A stretch of 64,000 nucleotides of DNA, taken from Cytobacillus suaedae. Its GTDB lineage: Bacteria > Bacillota > Bacilli > Bacillales > Bacillaceae_L. Of this stretch, positions 1-10,094 are shown piece after piece. The stretch spans positions 979,001-1,043,000 of the forward strand of contig CP063163.1 of NCBI GenBank assembly GCA_014960805.1, written 5' to 3'. How positions within the stretch are numbered: position 1 is the stretch's first letter; the number at the start of each line of letters is the position of its first letter. The position numbers and the translations under genes were made by a program. Under the pieces are notes generated by a model, which ran no database searches, was not told the origin of the DNA, and saw only the letters and a list, made by a program, of their open reading frames with translations.

Positions 1-293
1 ATTTCCGCCGTTCCAAGAGATCTCGGCTATCTCATCTTGGGTACTTTAGTATCAGCATTCAAGAGGCTTATTGTAATATGGGGATTGGTAGGAAGCTTAT
101 TGAAGGGTTAATCTCATGGGCTGAGCAGCGAAATGACCTAGAAAAGGTTTGCCTAGAAGTATTTTCACATAATGAACGAGCAATTCATCTCTATAAAAAG
201 CTCGGTTTTATTGAGGAAGGTAGAAAAGTAAAGTTTGTAAAATTCACGGAAGATTTTTATGCAGATGAGATTCTTATGTATCGATTTGTTTAA
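1..293 (+). CDS. GNAT family N-acetyltransferase, 3' part (yitI-like)
   Basis: C-terminal part of an acetyltransferase cut by the window edge. The reading frame is open to the edge (codons start at base 3), so the internal Met at 78 is not the true start. The residues before it (HLGYFSISIQEAYCNMGIGR) are the typical GNAT acetyl-CoA binding core, with strand 4 followed by the pyrophosphate loop NMGIGR. The later segment with CLEVFSHNERAIHLYKKLGF is motif B, and it ends after a short C-terminal strand. Substrate is not predictable. In B. subtilis the GNAT gene yitI sits next to yitJ, which fits the neighbour here. A hairpin follows the stop codon. Confidence 0.85.
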   Translation, partial: FRRSKRSRLSHLGYFSISIQEAYCNMGIGRKLIEGLISWAEQRNDLEKVCLEVFSHNERAIHLYKKLGFIEEGRKVKFVKFTEDFYADEILMYRFV

Positions 294-300
294 ATTAAAG

Positions 301-326
301 AAGCCGCACAAAATGGAGTGCGGCTT
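301..326. terminator. Bidirectional terminator-like hairpin between GNAT gene and metH
   Basis: Perfect 9-bp stem (301-309 with 318-326, aagccgcac / gtgcggctt) with an 8-nt loop. It lies between the stops of two convergent genes. T-rich flanks are short on both sides, so its strength is uncertain. Confidence 0.7.
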
Positions 327-333
327 AAACTAT

Positions 334-3300
334 TCATAAAACATTAAAATACCTTGCTTCAGGGTGAGCAAATACAATGGCAGTAACGGAAGCTTCAGGC
401 TCCATCATAAAACCATCCGTTAATTGTATCCCAATATCCTGAGGGGAAATTACCGAAAACAATTTTTCCTGATCCTCTAAATTAGGACAAGCTGGATACC
501 CGAAGGAGAAACGTTGACCTTGGTACTTTGCAGCAAATCGATCTTTCATTGAAAAATCTGGTCCATCAGGAATCCCTAAATGGTCCCTCATCAGTTGATG
601 CACTCTTTCGGCAAGTCCTTCTGCCATTTCAAGTGCTAATGCTTGGATGGCATGAGACTTTAAGAAATCACCTTGTTCCTTAAACGTTTGTGCTAACCCT
701 CTAATCCCCGTGCCAGCGGTTACTGCGAAGAAACCAACATAATCCATTTCACCACTTGAAACAGGCTTTAAATAATCCGCAATACATAAATATGATCCCT
801 TTTGCTGACGAGGGAAGGTGAACCTTTCAATGACCGTCTTCTTATCCTTAGGGTCATAAACAAGCACGTCATTCCCATCACTTTGAGCAGGAAAAAACTG
901 ATAAAGAGCAGATGGACTAATAAGGTTTTCCGTCGTTACCAAATCGATTAACTGATCGACAACCTCCTTAATAGAAAGTGCCTTTTCATCTTTAGCCTCA
1001 ATGAGGTTCTCAATATTGCCCTTTAAACCTAAGTGGTGCCCAAGTAGCATTTGCATATTAATATAGGGCTTTATTTGAGGTACAGAGATATTTCGTAAAA
1101 TATGACGTTTCGTATCAACAGGTTTGAACACACTAACCAGAGTTGAAACACTAGACCGTTTCATTACAGCTACAGATGATGTAGATGATTCTATTTGTTT
1201 TTCTAGCAGATATTTCTGCCTCTCACGCTTATGGTGAGCTTCTTTTACTATTTCTTGAAGGTAATCTTTTTCTTGTATGCGGTTAGCCAAGGACAATCCG
1301 TCCATCGCATCCTTTGCATATAATACAGGACCAGTGTATTCAGGAGCGATTTTGTTATCTGTAAATTTACGAGATAATGCAGCTCCACCTACTAAAATAG
1401 GAACAGAGATACCAGCTTGTTGTAAATCTTGAGCAGTTACGACCATTTGTTGAGCTGATTTAACTAGCAATCCAGATAATCCAACCAGGTCAGGCTTCTC
1501 TTCCTGAATTGCAGCTATCAGAGCCTGCGGTGTAACTTTAATCCCAAGGTCCACAACTTTAAACCCATTATTGCTTAAAATAATATCAACTAGGTTTTTT
1601 CCAATATCATGAACATCGCCTTTGACTGTGGCAAGTAGAACTTTCCCTTTGCCATTATTGTCTTCCTGTTTTTCCATATGTGGCTCAAGAAACGAAACAG
1701 CTGCTTTCATGACTTCAGCACTTTGTAAAACCTCAGCAACAATCAACTCATTGTTATTAAACAAAACACCGACCTCTGACATTCCAGCCATAAGGGGGCC
1801 GTTTATGATCTGTAAAGGGTCATTGTACTTACTTAAAGCAATCTCTAAATCGGATAGTAACCCTTCCTTCGTACCTTCAACAACATAAGAAGCAAGGCGT
1901 TCTTCAAGCGTCATTGTCGTTGTTGAAATTTTAACTTCTTTCTTTTTTTCACGATAAAAGTTTGTAAACTCTTCTAAGATACGCCGGTCTGTATTAAAGA
2001 GTAAATTCTCTGCAAGTTGAATTTCACTTTTCGGAATAGAAGCAAAGCGCTCGAGTTTTTCTGTATTCACAATGGCGTAATCGAGACCTGCTTGAGTGCA
2101 GTGATATAAGTAAACAGCATTAAGCACTTCACGTCCAACTGGAGGCAATCCAAAGGAAACATTACTTACTCCAAGGATCGTTAAGCAATCTGGTAATTCT
2201 TTTTTAATAAGTTCAATTCCTCGAACTGTTTCAGTTGCTGAGCCTATATACTGCTCATCACCTGTTCCGACTGGAAAAACAAGAGGGTCAAAGATAATGT
2301 CCTTTGGATTCAGTCCATGTTTTTCTACTAATAACTCATAAGAACGTTTTGCGATCTCTATCTTTCTCTCTGCTGTTACGGCCATTCCTATTTCGTCGAT
2401 TGTGCCGACAACAATTGCTCCCCCATACCTTTTTAATAAGGGAACAACCTGGTCAAAGCGTTCCTCTCCATCTTCAAGATTAATAGAATTAATGATTGCT
2501 TTACCTTGTGAGTATTTTAACGCCCGCTCAATCACTTTATCATCGGTAGAGTCGATTACAAGAGGAACCTTTACCTTCTTAGTTACGAATCTAAGGAAAT
2601 TTTCCATATCTTCAAGCTCATCCCGATCAGGGTCTGCAAGACATATATCAATCACATGAGCACCATTTTTTATTTGAGCACGTGCAATTTCCGAAGCCTC
2701 TTCAAATTTACCTTCTGCAATAAGACGTTTAAATTTTCTTGATCCAATCACATTGGTTCGTTCCCCTACAAATAACGGACGCATATCCTCTTCATAAATG
2801 AGAGGTTCAATTCCAGAAACAGCATGTGGATGTGTTGTATCAGGAAGAGATCTAGGGTTACAATCTTTCACAGCATTCGCAATGGCTCTGATGTGGTCAG
2901 GAGTAGTTCCACAACACCCGCCAACAATGTTTAACCAATCTTTTTCAGCAAAAGCTTTAAGTTTTCTAGCTAGTGATTCAGGTGTTTCATGATATTGACC
3001 TTCTTCGTCTGGAAGACCAGCATTTGGATAACAACTAACTGCTGTATTTGCTAGGCTTGATAAGGACCGTAGATGATCTGTCATAAACTCTGGACCTGTT
3101 GCACAATTAAGACCAACAGCAAGCGGGTTCATATGTTCTAGGGATAAATAGAAGGCTTCAATCGTTTGCCCGGCTAATGTTGTACCCATTGGTTCTATCG
3201 TTCCTGAAACTATAAGAGGGAGGTTTTTTCCCGTTTTCTTAAATGCCTCACTAATCCCAATAAAACCCGCCTTAACATTTAACATATCTTGACTGGTCTC

Positions 3301-3783
3301 TAACAAAAGTAAATCTACACCACCGTCTATCAATCCACGAGCTTGTTCCTCATACGTTTCAATTAGAGCTTCAAAAGTAGTTCCACCTGTAACAGATAAG
3401 GTCTTTGTAGTTGGCCCCATAGAACCTGCTACAAACCTAGGCCACTCTTCTGAAGAATAAGTTAATGTTGCTTGTTTTGCTAACTGAGCTGACTTTACAT
3501 TTATTTCGTACGATAAATGACCTAGGTTATATTCATCTAAAACTAAACTAGTAGCCCCGAACGTGTTTGTTTCAATAATATCTGCACCGGCCAAGAGGTA
3601 TTCTTCATGAATGGTCTTTATCAGTTGGGGTGTAGTCAGTGAAAGATACTCATTACAGCCTTCGTACTCCTCACCACCAAAATCAGATGCAGTGAGATTT
3701 GCAACTTGAATCATTGTACCCATTGCACCATCTATCACTAGAATTTTCTTTTTCATTTGCTGTTCTATTATTGAATTAGCCAT
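334..3783 (-). CDS. metH: Cobalamin-dependent methionine synthase MetH
   Basis: Transfers a methyl group from methyltetrahydrofolate via methylcobalamin to homocysteine, giving methionine in the cytoplasm. The 1149 residues show all MetH modules in order: homocysteine-binding barrel (about 1-320, zinc-site GGCCGT), pterin-binding barrel from about 338 ([10 protein letters not shown]), cobalamin cap and Rossmann module with the DVHDIG histidine ligand near residue 722, and a C-terminal SAM-dependent reactivation domain. Length is slightly below the E. coli enzyme. It overlaps yitJ by 8 nt, so the two are translationally linked and share the upstream S-box. B. subtilis has only the cobalamin-independent MetE, so this gene is an addition to the yit block. 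Confidence 0.96.
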   Translation of the reverse strand: MANSIIEQQMKKKILVIDGAMGTMIQVANLTASDFGGEEYEGCNEYLSLTTPQLIKTIHEEYLLAGADIIETNTFGATSLVLDEYNLGHLSYEINVKSAQLAKQATLTYSSEEWPRFVAGSMGPTTKTLSVTGGTTFEALIETYEEQARGLIDGGVDLLLLETSQDMLNVKAGFIGISEAFKKTGKNLPLIVSGTIEPMGTTLAGQTIEAFYLSLEHMNPLAVGLNCATGPEFMTDHLRSLSSLANTAVSCYPNAGLPDEEGQYHETPESLARKLKAFAEKDWLNIVGGCCGTTPDHIRAIANAVKDCNPRSLPDTTHPHAVSGIEPLIYEEDMRPLFVGERTNVIGSRKFKRLIAEGKFEEASEIARAQIKNGAHVIDICLADPDRDELEDMENFLRFVTKKVKVPLVIDSTDDKVIERALKYSQGKAIINSINLEDGEERFDQVVPLLKRYGGAIVVGTIDEIGMAVTAERKIEIAKRSYELLVEKHGLNPKDIIFDPLVFPVGTGDEQYIGSATETVRGIELIKKELPDCLTILGVSNVSFGLPPVGREVLNAVYLYHCTQAGLDYAIVNTEKLERFASIPKSEIQLAENLLFNTDRRILEEFTNFYREKKKEVKISTTTMTLEERLASYVVEGTKEGLLSDLEIALSKYNDPLQIINGPLMAGMSEVGVLFNNNELIVAEVLQSAEVMKAAVSFLEPHMEKQEDNNGKGKVLLATVKGDVHDIGKNLVDIILSNNGFKVVDLGIKVTPQALIAAIQEEKPDLVGLSGLLVKSAQQMVVTAQDLQQAGISVPILVGGAALSRKFTDNKIAPEYTGPVLYAKDAMDGLSLANRIQEKDYLQEIVKEAHHKRERQKYLLEKQIESSTSSVAVMKRSSVSTLVSVFKPVDTKRHILRNISVPQIKPYINMQMLLGHHLGLKGNIENLIEAKDEKALSIKEVVDQLIDLVTTENLISPSALYQFFPAQSDGNDVLVYDPKDKKTVIERFTFPRQQKGSYLCIADYLKPVSSGEMDYVGFFAVTAGTGIRGLAQTFKEQGDFLKSHAIQALALEMAEGLAERVHQLMRDHLGIPDGPDFSMKDRFAAKYQGQRFSFGYPACPNLEDQEKLFSVISPQDIGIQLTDGFMMEPEASVTAIVFAHPEARYFNVL

Positions 3784-5626
3784 TTATAAACCGCCTCTCT
3801 GCCTTCACAAGCTGCTTTGCATGTATATATTTTGTAAGCTCTACTGTCATTTCATAACGTAAAAATGGTGTAATTAAGTAAATTCCATTAAATAAATCAT
3901 AAGCTGCATCAATGAGGGATTTTGCAATACTAAGTCCTTCTTGTTCGGACGCAAGCGGATCATGACTAACTTCATTCATTCGGTCTCTAATGGTTTGTGA
4001 TAATGTAATCCCTGGTACTTCATGATGAATAAAATCGGCATTTCTCGCACTCGTCAGAGGCATAATTCCAATATATATCGGTGTTTGTAGATGTTTAGTG
4101 TGTTCATATATCTCCACTATTTGTGTTTCACTATATAAAGGTTGTGTGATAAAGTAGTCGGCTCCACATGAAATCTTTTTTTCCAGGCGAAGGACAGCTT
4201 TATCAAGGTGACGAACATTTGGATTAAAGGCAGCAGCAATTGAAAAATTTGTTTTTTGACCTAAGGATTTACCAGAATACGAGATTCCTTCATTGAACTG
4301 TTTAATTAAGCTGATTAGGTCAAATGAAGATAAATCATAAACGGAAGTAGCACCAGGGAAATCACCAATTTTTGATGGATCACCAGTTACCGCCAACACC
4401 TCATTCATTCCAAGCGTGTGTAAGCCCATTAAGTGTGACTGTAATCCAATAAGGTTCCGGTCTCTACATGTAATATGAATTAAAGGCTTAATATTTATTT
4501 CTTGCTTTATGATTGTACCGATTGCCGAGTTGCTAATTCTAGGTGAGGCTAAAGAATTATCAGCAAGTGTAAGTGCATCAATGCCAACCTCTTTTAGTGC
4601 TTTTGCACCTTCTAGAAATCTGCTAATCCCTAGTTTTTTAGGAGGATCAAGCTCAACAATGACCGAATGTCTTTGTTTTACTGTTTCATAGAGAGGAGGG
4701 ATAGCATCAGATGGTTCCTGGATACTATTTACTTCAATTGGCCGATGTTTAACAATTTTTTCAGAAATCGGCCGGAGCCCTTTCAGTGTACGAGCCATTG
4801 CTTCAATATGCTTTGGAGATGTTCCGCAGCAACCACCAATTAATCGTGCACCTTGTTCTCTAAATTTTAGTGCACCTTCCGCAAAGTAGCTTTCATTTGT
4901 TTCATAGACTAGTCTTCCATCCCGATAATCTGGCAAACTAGCATTAGGATAAACAGATAAAAATGAGTGCTTTGGAATCGGAACTTCCTCTAAGGATCGG
5001 ATCATATGATAGGGACCTAATCTACAGTTTAAACCAACAATATTCGCACCCAATTCCTCTAACTCTAGAAATGCGTCAGACAAGTGTGTTCCATCCTGTA
5101 AGACACCAATTTCATGAAGTGATACGTTTGTAACAATTGGTTTATCTGTTTCTTTTCTTGCAATGGTAAGTAGTGTCTTTAACTCCTCGAAATCGTAAAA
5201 AGTTTCTAGTAAAATACCATCAATATTTTCAGAGAGAAGGTAAAATAATTGTTCACGAAAGCTTCTTTTTATTTCGTCCATAGAGATTGTGTTTTTCTTA
5301 AAGCTTCGAATTCCACCTATTGTTCCAAGTACATAAGCTGTATCTTTTGCAGCCTTTTTAGCAATGCGTGCCCCTGCAATGTTAATTTCTTTCACTGATT
5401 CTTCTAATCCATATCTAGCCAGCTTCGGATAATTGGCACCATATGTATTTGTTTGAATGATTTTTGCGCCAGCTTGAAGGTAGGCCTCATGTATTTTTTG
5501 TATTTCATCATTGTTTAAAAGATTTAGCTCTTCAAAACAGCTACTAATTCCATGTGAATAGAGTAGGGTACCCATAGCTCCATCCGCTATTAAGATTTGT
5601 GTTTTTAGGTCTTCAAGTAACCCCAT
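3776..5626 (-). CDS. yitJ: Bifunctional homocysteine S-methyltransferase / methylenetetrahydrofolate reductase
   Basis: Two-domain methionine-pathway enzyme. Residues about 1-290 form a homocysteine methyltransferase barrel with the zinc cysteines of GGCCGT; about 310-616 form a MetF-like reductase barrel that makes 5-methyl-THF. The reductase supplies the methyl donor used by the overlapping metH. An upstream ATG at 5632 leaves only one base after the AAGGAGG ribosome site; the ATG at 5626 gives 7 nt and is chosen as start. The gene is the first after a SAM riboswitch, so it should be off when S-adenosylmethionine is plentiful. Name follows the B. subtilis homologue of the same architecture and location. 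Confidence 0.93.
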   Translation of the reverse strand: MGLLEDLKTQILIADGAMGTLLYSHGISSCFEELNLLNNDEIQKIHEAYLQAGAKIIQTNTYGANYPKLARYGLEESVKEINIAGARIAKKAAKDTAYVLGTIGGIRSFKKNTISMDEIKRSFREQLFYLLSENIDGILLETFYDFEELKTLLTIARKETDKPIVTNVSLHEIGVLQDGTHLSDAFLELEELGANIVGLNCRLGPYHMIRSLEEVPIPKHSFLSVYPNASLPDYRDGRLVYETNESYFAEGALKFREQGARLIGGCCGTSPKHIEAMARTLKGLRPISEKIVKHRPIEVNSIQEPSDAIPPLYETVKQRHSVIVELDPPKKLGISRFLEGAKALKEVGIDALTLADNSLASPRISNSAIGTIIKQEINIKPLIHITCRDRNLIGLQSHLMGLHTLGMNEVLAVTGDPSKIGDFPGATSVYDLSSFDLISLIKQFNEGISYSGKSLGQKTNFSIAAAFNPNVRHLDKAVLRLEKKISCGADYFITQPLYSETQIVEIYEHTKHLQTPIYIGIMPLTSARNADFIHHEVPGITLSQTIRDRMNEVSHDPLASEQEGLSIAKSLIDAAYDLFNGIYLITPFLRYEMTVELTKYIHAKQLVKAERRFING

Positions 5627-5650
5627 TATCATTCCTCCTTTTTAGACAAT

Positions 5651-5805
5651 AAAAAAAGCCTTCTATAAGAAGAAGACTTGGCGTGTTAAAAGTAATCTTC
5701 TTATCTCTCGAATTTAAAAAATTCGCTGGATTTAGCACCAATTCCTAATGGAACGGTTGCCGGGCATCGTAGGGCCAGTCCCTCCGCCACTCTTGATAAG
5801 AGTTT
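5651..5805 (-). promoter_or_regulatory. SAM-I (S-box) riboswitch with terminator, upstream of yitJ-metH
   Basis: Read on the minus strand from about 5805, the leader contains hallmark S-box segments: CTTATCAAGAG, then GGCGGAGGGACTGGCCC, then GATGCCCGGCAACC. The first stem closes with a GATAAG strand near 5700. The closing strand overlaps a terminator hairpin (ataagaaga with tcttcttat) followed by a run of Ts at 5651-5657, so SAM binding should favour termination. This is the classic transcription-attenuating arrangement. Confidence 0.96.
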
Positions 5806-5848
5806 GTATTAAGTTTTATTTTAGTGCGTTAATGTTGTATAGAAGTAA

Positions 5849-5877
5849 ATATTATCTAATTATATTCAATTTGGCAA
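5849..5877 (-). promoter_or_regulatory. Sigma-A promoter of the S-box operon
   Basis: On the minus strand: -35 TTGCCA (5877-5872), exactly 17 nt, -10 TAATAT (5854-5849). Predicted start near 5842, about 37 nt before the S-box core. Confidence 0.75.
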
Positions 5878-5910
5878 GAGGAAATGCAGAATTTTTTAAA
5901 AAATAAAAAA

Positions 5911-5933
5911 GACGCGTTTTTTAAGAACGCGTC
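5911..5933 (-). terminator. Rho-independent terminator of yajQ
   Basis: Stem gacgcgtt (5911-5918) with aacgcgtc (5926-5933). On the minus strand it is followed by TTTTTTATTTTTT, directly after the yajQ stop. Confidence 0.9.
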
Positions 5934-5949
5934 GAAAGTTAACCTATAT

Positions 5950-6441
5950 TTATCTAAAGTTTAAGAATTGAACTTCGATTGGCAAATCTGCACCTCGGAT
6001 AGCTGAAATGATTTGCTGTAGATCATCTTTACTTTTACCTGTTACACGAATTTGGTCATCTTGAATTTGGCTCTTTACCTTTAGGCCACTGTTTTTAATG
6101 ATTGTATTGATTTTTTTGGCATTTTCTTTATCAATTCCTTGAACTAACTTCCCACGTTGGCGTATTGTCCCACCTGAAGCTTTTTCAATTTTGCCGTAAT
6201 CGATGTTTTTTGTAGGAACACCGCGTTTAATCAGTTTAGACACAAGAACATCCTTAAGTTGCTCTAATTTATATTCATCATCTGAAACAAGTACAAGCTC
6301 TTCTTTATCAAGGGAAATGTCACTTTTACTTCCTTTAAAATCATAGCGAGTTTGAATTTCTTTTAATGCAATACTAATCGCATTGGTTACTTCAGGCATT
6401 TCAACCTTTGATACAACATCAAATGAACTCTCTTTAGACAT
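5950..6441 (-). CDS. yajQ: YajQ family nucleotide-binding protein (DUF520)
   Basis: Small cytoplasmic protein of 163 residues with the conserved YajQ start [14 protein letters not shown] and the central motif [10 protein letters not shown]. The family folds as two ferredoxin-like domains; members bind nucleotides or RNA, and some (in Xanthomonas) bind cyclic-di-GMP. The exact role in Bacilli is not established. Length equals the family norm. A strong GGAGG lies 8 nt before the ATG. It is a single-gene unit between the S-box promoter and a structured repeat, with its own terminator. Corresponds in position to B. subtilis yitK. Confidence 0.95.
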   Translation of the reverse strand: MSKESSFDVVSKVEMPEVTNAISIALKEIQTRYDFKGSKSDISLDKEELVLVSDDEYKLEQLKDVLVSKLIKRGVPTKNIDYGKIEKASGGTIRQRGKLVQGIDKENAKKINTIIKNSGLKVKSQIQDDQIRVTGKSKDDLQQIISAIRGADLPIEVQFLNFR

Positions 6442-6603
6442 TTTTCTACCTCCGAAAATGTATGATATAGTGTAATTATAGTAAAATATAACAAGTAGGA
6501 CAACTTATGGTAAATAGATGTTATAATTGCATGTTACTATAACTCAATATTAAGATGGCTCTTTTTTCGTAAAAATTGTTGCTTATAAATATATTTTACA
6601 ATA

Positions 6604-6787
6604 GTGGATTGGAGCGGAAGGCACTTGACTCCTGCGGGAGTAGAGGGAAGTTCGAGACCCCACAGGCGCAAAGCGCCGAGGAGGCTCGAATCCCTCCCCG
6701 ATGGGAATCCGCCCTTGAAAAAGCCGGCAGTTGGGCTTTTTCATGATTCCCCGCGGAAAGCAAGTGCCTGCAGCGAAAAGGAACGGT
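6604..6787 (+). repeat. GC-rich structured intergenic repeat, copy A (long form)
   Basis: About 184 bp, far richer in GC than its surroundings. It begins GGAGCGGAAGGCACTTGACT and ends with GCAAGTGCCTGCAGCGAAAA plus GGAACGG, so the ends are imperfect inverted repeats sharing GGCACTTG / CAAGTGCC. An inner stem pairs TTCGAG with CTCGAA. It carries the optional module at about 6700-6751, itself a hairpin (tgaaaaagcc with gggctttttca). It lies 60 bp before cvfB, probably in that gene's leader or promoter region. Reading frames across it in both strands are artefacts of the repeat. Confidence 0.9.
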
Positions 6788-6847
6788 CAAGGTTCAAAGT
6801 GAAAATCCACCTTTTGAGAAAAGAGCCAAAAAGAAAGAAGGATATAT

Positions 6848-7711
6848 ATGACAAGCTTTCAAGCAGGTACAGTAGTTACACTAAAAGTTGATAGGGAAGT
6901 TGATTTTGGATATTTCTTAACAGATGGAGAGGAGGATGTGCTTCTTCATAATAGCGATATCGTTGGTGAATTTAATGATGAAGAAGAACATACCGTTTTT
7001 CTCTATCAGGATCACCAAGGACGCTTAGCTGCTACAATGATGACACCCAAAATCGAACAGGGTACATATGATTGGGTTGAAGTAGTAGAAGTTAAACATA
7101 AGTTAGGTGTTTTTGTGAATATTGGTATTAGAAAGGATATCCTTGTTTCGAAGGATGACCTTCCTGAAATTTTTGATCTATGGCCTGAGGTTGGGGACCA
7201 TTTGTATTGCTCCTTAAAAACAGACAAGCATGGAAGGCTCTTTGGAAAACTAGGAACCGAGGATGCCATTAGGGAAGTAGCTATCAAAGCACCTAGAACG
7301 GCCTTTAACAAAAATGTGAGTGGAAGAGTATATCGTCTGTTATTGGTTGGTTCTTTTATCCTTACAGATGAAAAATATATTGGATTTATCCATGAAACAC
7401 AACGTGATCGTGAACCAAGACTTGGCCAAAGAGTAGAAGGACGAATCATAGATATTAAAGAAGATGGTTCTGTAAACATTTCATTACTAGGACGCTCTCA
7501 TGAAGTATTAGATGAAGATGCGATGAAATTATACTCCTATATGGAGTCAAGAGATGGCTCAATGCCATTCTGGGATAAAAGCGACCCAGACGACATCCAA
7601 ATCCGCTTCCAAATGAGTAAAGCTTCCTTCAAACGAGCACTAGGCAGACTAATGAAAGAAGGGAAAATCTACCAAGAAGACGGATGGACCTACTTTAAAA
7701 AAGAAGAGTAA
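6848..7711 (+). CDS. cvfB: CvfB-type S1 domain RNA-binding protein (YitL)
   Basis: 287-residue protein with tandem S1-like OB folds followed by a C-terminal winged helix, the CvfB architecture. S1-type signatures are VEVVEVKHKLGVFVNIGIRK (about 76-95) and RVEGRIIDIKEDGSVNISLL (about 196-215). The C-terminus (FQMSKASFKRALGRLMKEGK) is the winged helix. In Staphylococcus aureus CvfB binds RNA and affects virulence gene expression; its role in Bacilli is less clear. The ATG is preceded by AGAAGGA. The gene is flanked on both sides by same-orientation copies A and B of the structured repeat. Confidence 0.93.
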   Translation: MTSFQAGTVVTLKVDREVDFGYFLTDGEEDVLLHNSDIVGEFNDEEEHTVFLYQDHQGRLAATMMTPKIEQGTYDWVEVVEVKHKLGVFVNIGIRKDILVSKDDLPEIFDLWPEVGDHLYCSLKTDKHGRLFGKLGTEDAIREVAIKAPRTAFNKNVSGRVYRLLLVGSFILTDEKYIGFIHETQRDREPRLGQRVEGRIIDIKEDGSVNISLLGRSHEVLDEDAMKLYSYMESRDGSMPFWDKSDPDDIQIRFQMSKASFKRALGRLMKEGKIYQEDGWTYFKKEE

Positions 7712-7759
7712 TGATTCACTATACACAAGATAGATGCTTACTAAATAAATAGTGAAGAG

Positions 7760-7886
7760 TGTATTGTAGCGGAGGGCACTTGACTCCTGCGGGAGTAGAG
7801 GGAAGTGTGAGACCCCGCAGGCAAAGCCGAGGAGGCTCACATCCCTCCCCGCGGAAAGCAAGTGCCCGCAGCGAAAAGGAACGGAC
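7760..7886 (+). repeat. GC-rich structured intergenic repeat, copy B (short form)
   Basis: About 127 bp, same orientation as copy A. It has the same ends but lacks the optional hairpin module: CCCTCCCC joins directly to GCGGAAAGC. The inner stem is TGTGAG with CTCACA instead of TTCGAG with CTCGAA, a compensatory change. It starts about 50 bp after the cvfB stop. Confidence 0.9.
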
Positions 7887-7902
7887 ATTCTTCAAAGTGA
7901 AA

Positions 7903-7927
7903 AGACCCTCTTAAGGTTAGAGGGTCT
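7903..7927. terminator. Terminator after cvfB / repeat B
   Basis: Stem agaccctct (7903-7911) with agagggtct (7919-7927). The T-tract is modest. It lies between cvfB and a convergent small gene and could serve both. Confidence 0.7.
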
Positions 7928-7948
7928 TGTTATTGCGAAAATATAGAT

Positions 7949-8080
7949 TTACAAGTGGTCAGTCTTCTTAGAATATTGTCTCTCACCACGTTGGCGATTT
8001 TTCTCACGTTCCATGTTTTTTTCGTGGCGCTTTGCATTATTGTCTTTTGCCTTTTTATCATTATCACTTGTCTTAGACAA
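7949..8080 (-). CDS. Small hydrophilic protein, DUF3941-like
   Basis: 43-residue ORF with a TTG start at 8080, preceded by GGGAG about 9 nt upstream. It is very rich in Lys, Asn, Arg, Asp and Glu with no hydrophobic core (SKTSDNDKKAKDNNAKRHEK near the start, QYSKKTDHL at the end). This matches the small Bacillus proteins called DUF3941, whose function is unknown. It is too short for standard ORF cut-offs. The composition suggests a disordered, nucleic-acid binding or spore-type small protein, but that is only a guess. Confidence 0.75.
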   Translation of the reverse strand: MSKTSDNDKKAKDNNAKRHEKNMEREKNRQRGERQYSKKTDHL

Positions 8081-8150
8081 AGCCTACACTCCCTTTCATA
8101 CTAGTTCTTATATAGCATTACCGGGAAAAAAGTAAACTATGTAACCAAGA

Positions 8151-9008
8151 TTACCTTGACTTGTTTAAGAAAAAAACTGCCATAGTTCCTGGTCCTACAT
8201 GCGCTCCAATAGCAGATCCGATAGAATTAATAAAGAAGGAAGTTGTACCGAACTTTTCTTCTAATTGTCTCTTTAGTTCAAGTGCTGTGTCCTCTGCATC
8301 CGCATGGCTTATCGCAATCGTCTGTTCTTTTAGATTCTCTCCACGTTCTTCAACTAGCTCTACAATACGCTTAATCACTTTTTTACTGCCTCTAATTTTT
8401 TCTAGAGGAATTAGTTTGCCATCTTCTACATGTAAAAGCGGTTTTATGTTTAATAATCCACCCACAAATGCAGATGCTTTACTGATCCTTCCCCCACGAG
8501 CCAGGTACTCTAAGTTATCTACAGTAAAGATATGCTCCATGTGGTTGCGATTAAATTGAATCGCTTCAAGAAGCTCTTCCTTTGTTGCACCCTTTTCCAG
8601 TAACTCTACAGCTGCTTTCATAACTAGTCCTACACCTAGAGATGCGCACTTTGTATCAATAATTGTTAAATCAAGATTCGGATACTCTTCTTCAACTTCA
8701 GCTTTAACCATCATGGCCGTTTGGCAAGTTCCAGATAGTTCTGAGGAGAAAGCAATATAAATACCGGACACGCCTTCTTTTGCTAGCTTTGTGAATTCTT
8801 CTTTAAAATGATGTGGTGAAACTTGAGATGTAGATGCTACTTTTCCCTCTCTCATCGCATTAAATACATCAATTGGCTTGATGGTTAGTAAATCCTCATA
8901 CTCTTTTCCATCTAATAGAACAACAAGGGGAAAAAGTGTCACGTTATGTTCATTTAAAAACTCCAAAGGTAAATCACTTGCACTATCAGTAAATAAACGT
9001 ACAGTCAT
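8151..9008 (-). CDS. yitS: DegV family fatty-acid binding protein
   Basis: 285-residue EDD/DegV-fold protein. DegV proteins bind a long-chain fatty acid between two domains and present it to the FakA kinase. Family motifs are visible: DSASDLP near the N-terminus (8-14), STSQVSPHHF (about 59-68), the FSSELSGT loop (about 87-94) and ARGGRISKASAFVGG (about 166-180), ending in HVGPGTMAVFF. ATG start with GGAAG about 7 nt upstream. Monocistronic, divergent from yitT. Position matches yitS of B. subtilis; the symbol rests on synteny because Bacilli carry several DegV paralogues. Confidence 0.93.
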   Translation of the reverse strand: MTVRLFTDSASDLPLEFLNEHNVTLFPLVVLLDGKEYEDLLTIKPIDVFNAMREGKVASTSQVSPHHFKEEFTKLAKEGVSGIYIAFSSELSGTCQTAMMVKAEVEEEYPNLDLTIIDTKCASLGVGLVMKAAVELLEKGATKEELLEAIQFNRNHMEHIFTVDNLEYLARGGRISKASAFVGGLLNIKPLLHVEDGKLIPLEKIRGSKKVIKRIVELVEERGENLKEQTIAISHADAEDTALELKRQLEEKFGTTSFFINSIGSAIGAHVGPGTMAVFFLNKSR

Positions 9009-9212
9009 TCTTTCACTTCCTTTTTATATTGAACTCTTACTTGTAGTGTATCTTTTCTAAATCAGATAGTAAATTATTTTCTAATGATACTTCTCATTCT
9101 GTACTTTAAATGAGTTTCCTACAAGCTTTTTGATTGATAACTGTTAAATAAGGGTAATAAAGAGAATAACTACATATACTAAAAATAGCTTGTTTTAAGG
9201 AGGTTTTGATGG

Positions 9213-10049
9213 TTGTTACTCACTAAAAAAATTATTGTAGTCCTTATTGGAGCACTCTTAAATGCAATTGCGCTTAACTTGTTTTTAATTCCTGCAGATG
9301 TATATGCTAGTGGTTTTACAGGAGCAGCACAATTAATTGCAAGGTCTGTACAGGAATATACTCCTTATTATGTGTCAACAGGTATTCTACTGTTGTTACT
9401 AAATATACCTGTAGCTATTTTAGGGTGGATAAAAGTTGGTAAATCGTTTACATTGTTTAGCTTTTTATCAGTAGCAGCAACTACCTTATTCTTAGAAATT
9501 ATTCCATTGCATAGCGTATCAGATGATATTCTGTTAAATGCCGTTTTCGGTGCAGTTATTGCAGCGGTTGGTATCGGATTTACATTAAAATGGGGGGCTT
9601 CAACAGGAGGCTTAGACATTGTCGCAATGGTTTTATCTAGAATGAATGATAAGCCAGTAGGTACATATTTCTTCATTTTAAATTCGGTGATTATTGTTTC
9701 AGCTGGATTTTTATATGGCTGGGAAAAAGCTCTATATACCTTGGTAACACTTTATGTTTCTACAAGGGTGATTGATGCCATTCATACCCGTCATGAAAAG
9801 CTAACAGCAATGATTATCACCAAAAAAGGAGATGCCATAAAAGAAGCCATTTATAATAAATTAGTAAGGGGAATCACGACTATTCCTGCAAAAGGTGGCT
9901 TTTCAAATGAGACAAAGGAAATGATGATTATTGTTATTACACGTTATGAGCTATTTGATTTAGAGAGAATTCTCAAAGAGGTTGATCCACATGCTTTTAC
10001 AAATATTGTTGAGACAGCAGGAATACATGGGTTCTTTAGAAGGGATTAA
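9213..10049 (+). CDS. yitT: YitT family membrane protein
   Basis: 278 residues: an N-terminal integral membrane region of about five segments (residues 5-170, YitT/DUF161) and a C-terminal cytoplasmic DUF2179 domain (about 190-275, with the motif EVDPHAFTNIVETAGIHGFF). Function is unknown; B. subtilis encodes several paralogues. TTG is taken as start because it is 9 nt after AAGGAGG. An ATG at 9209 in another frame opens only a five-codon ORF overlapping this start, a possible minor translational effect. The gene is followed after 45 nt by the BsuPI gene on the same strand. Confidence 0.92.
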   Translation: MLLTKKIIVVLIGALLNAIALNLFLIPADVYASGFTGAAQLIARSVQEYTPYYVSTGILLLLLNIPVAILGWIKVGKSFTLFSFLSVAATTLFLEIIPLHSVSDDILLNAVFGAVIAAVGIGFTLKWGASTGGLDIVAMVLSRMNDKPVGTYFFILNSVIIVSAGFLYGWEKALYTLVTLYVSTRVIDAIHTRHEKLTAMIITKKGDAIKEAIYNKLVRGITTIPAKGGFSNETKEMMIIVITRYELFDLERILKEVDPHAFTNIVETAGIHGFFRRD

Positions 10050-10094
10050 AATAACTAAATTTAATTTTTTCCTCAATAAAAAGGAGGGTAATAG

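Noticed and set aside
6596-6891. ORFs of 64 and 95 codons across repeat A, and similar ones at 7649-7888, 52112-52327 and 57523-57720
   Set aside because: They are frames across the GC-rich repeat, share peptide pieces only because the DNA repeats, occur on both strands and lack ribosome sites.
7012-7479. 155-codon minus-strand ORF opposite cvfB
   Set aside because: Shadow frame of a well-supported gene; Ser/Pro-rich translation typical of antisense frames.
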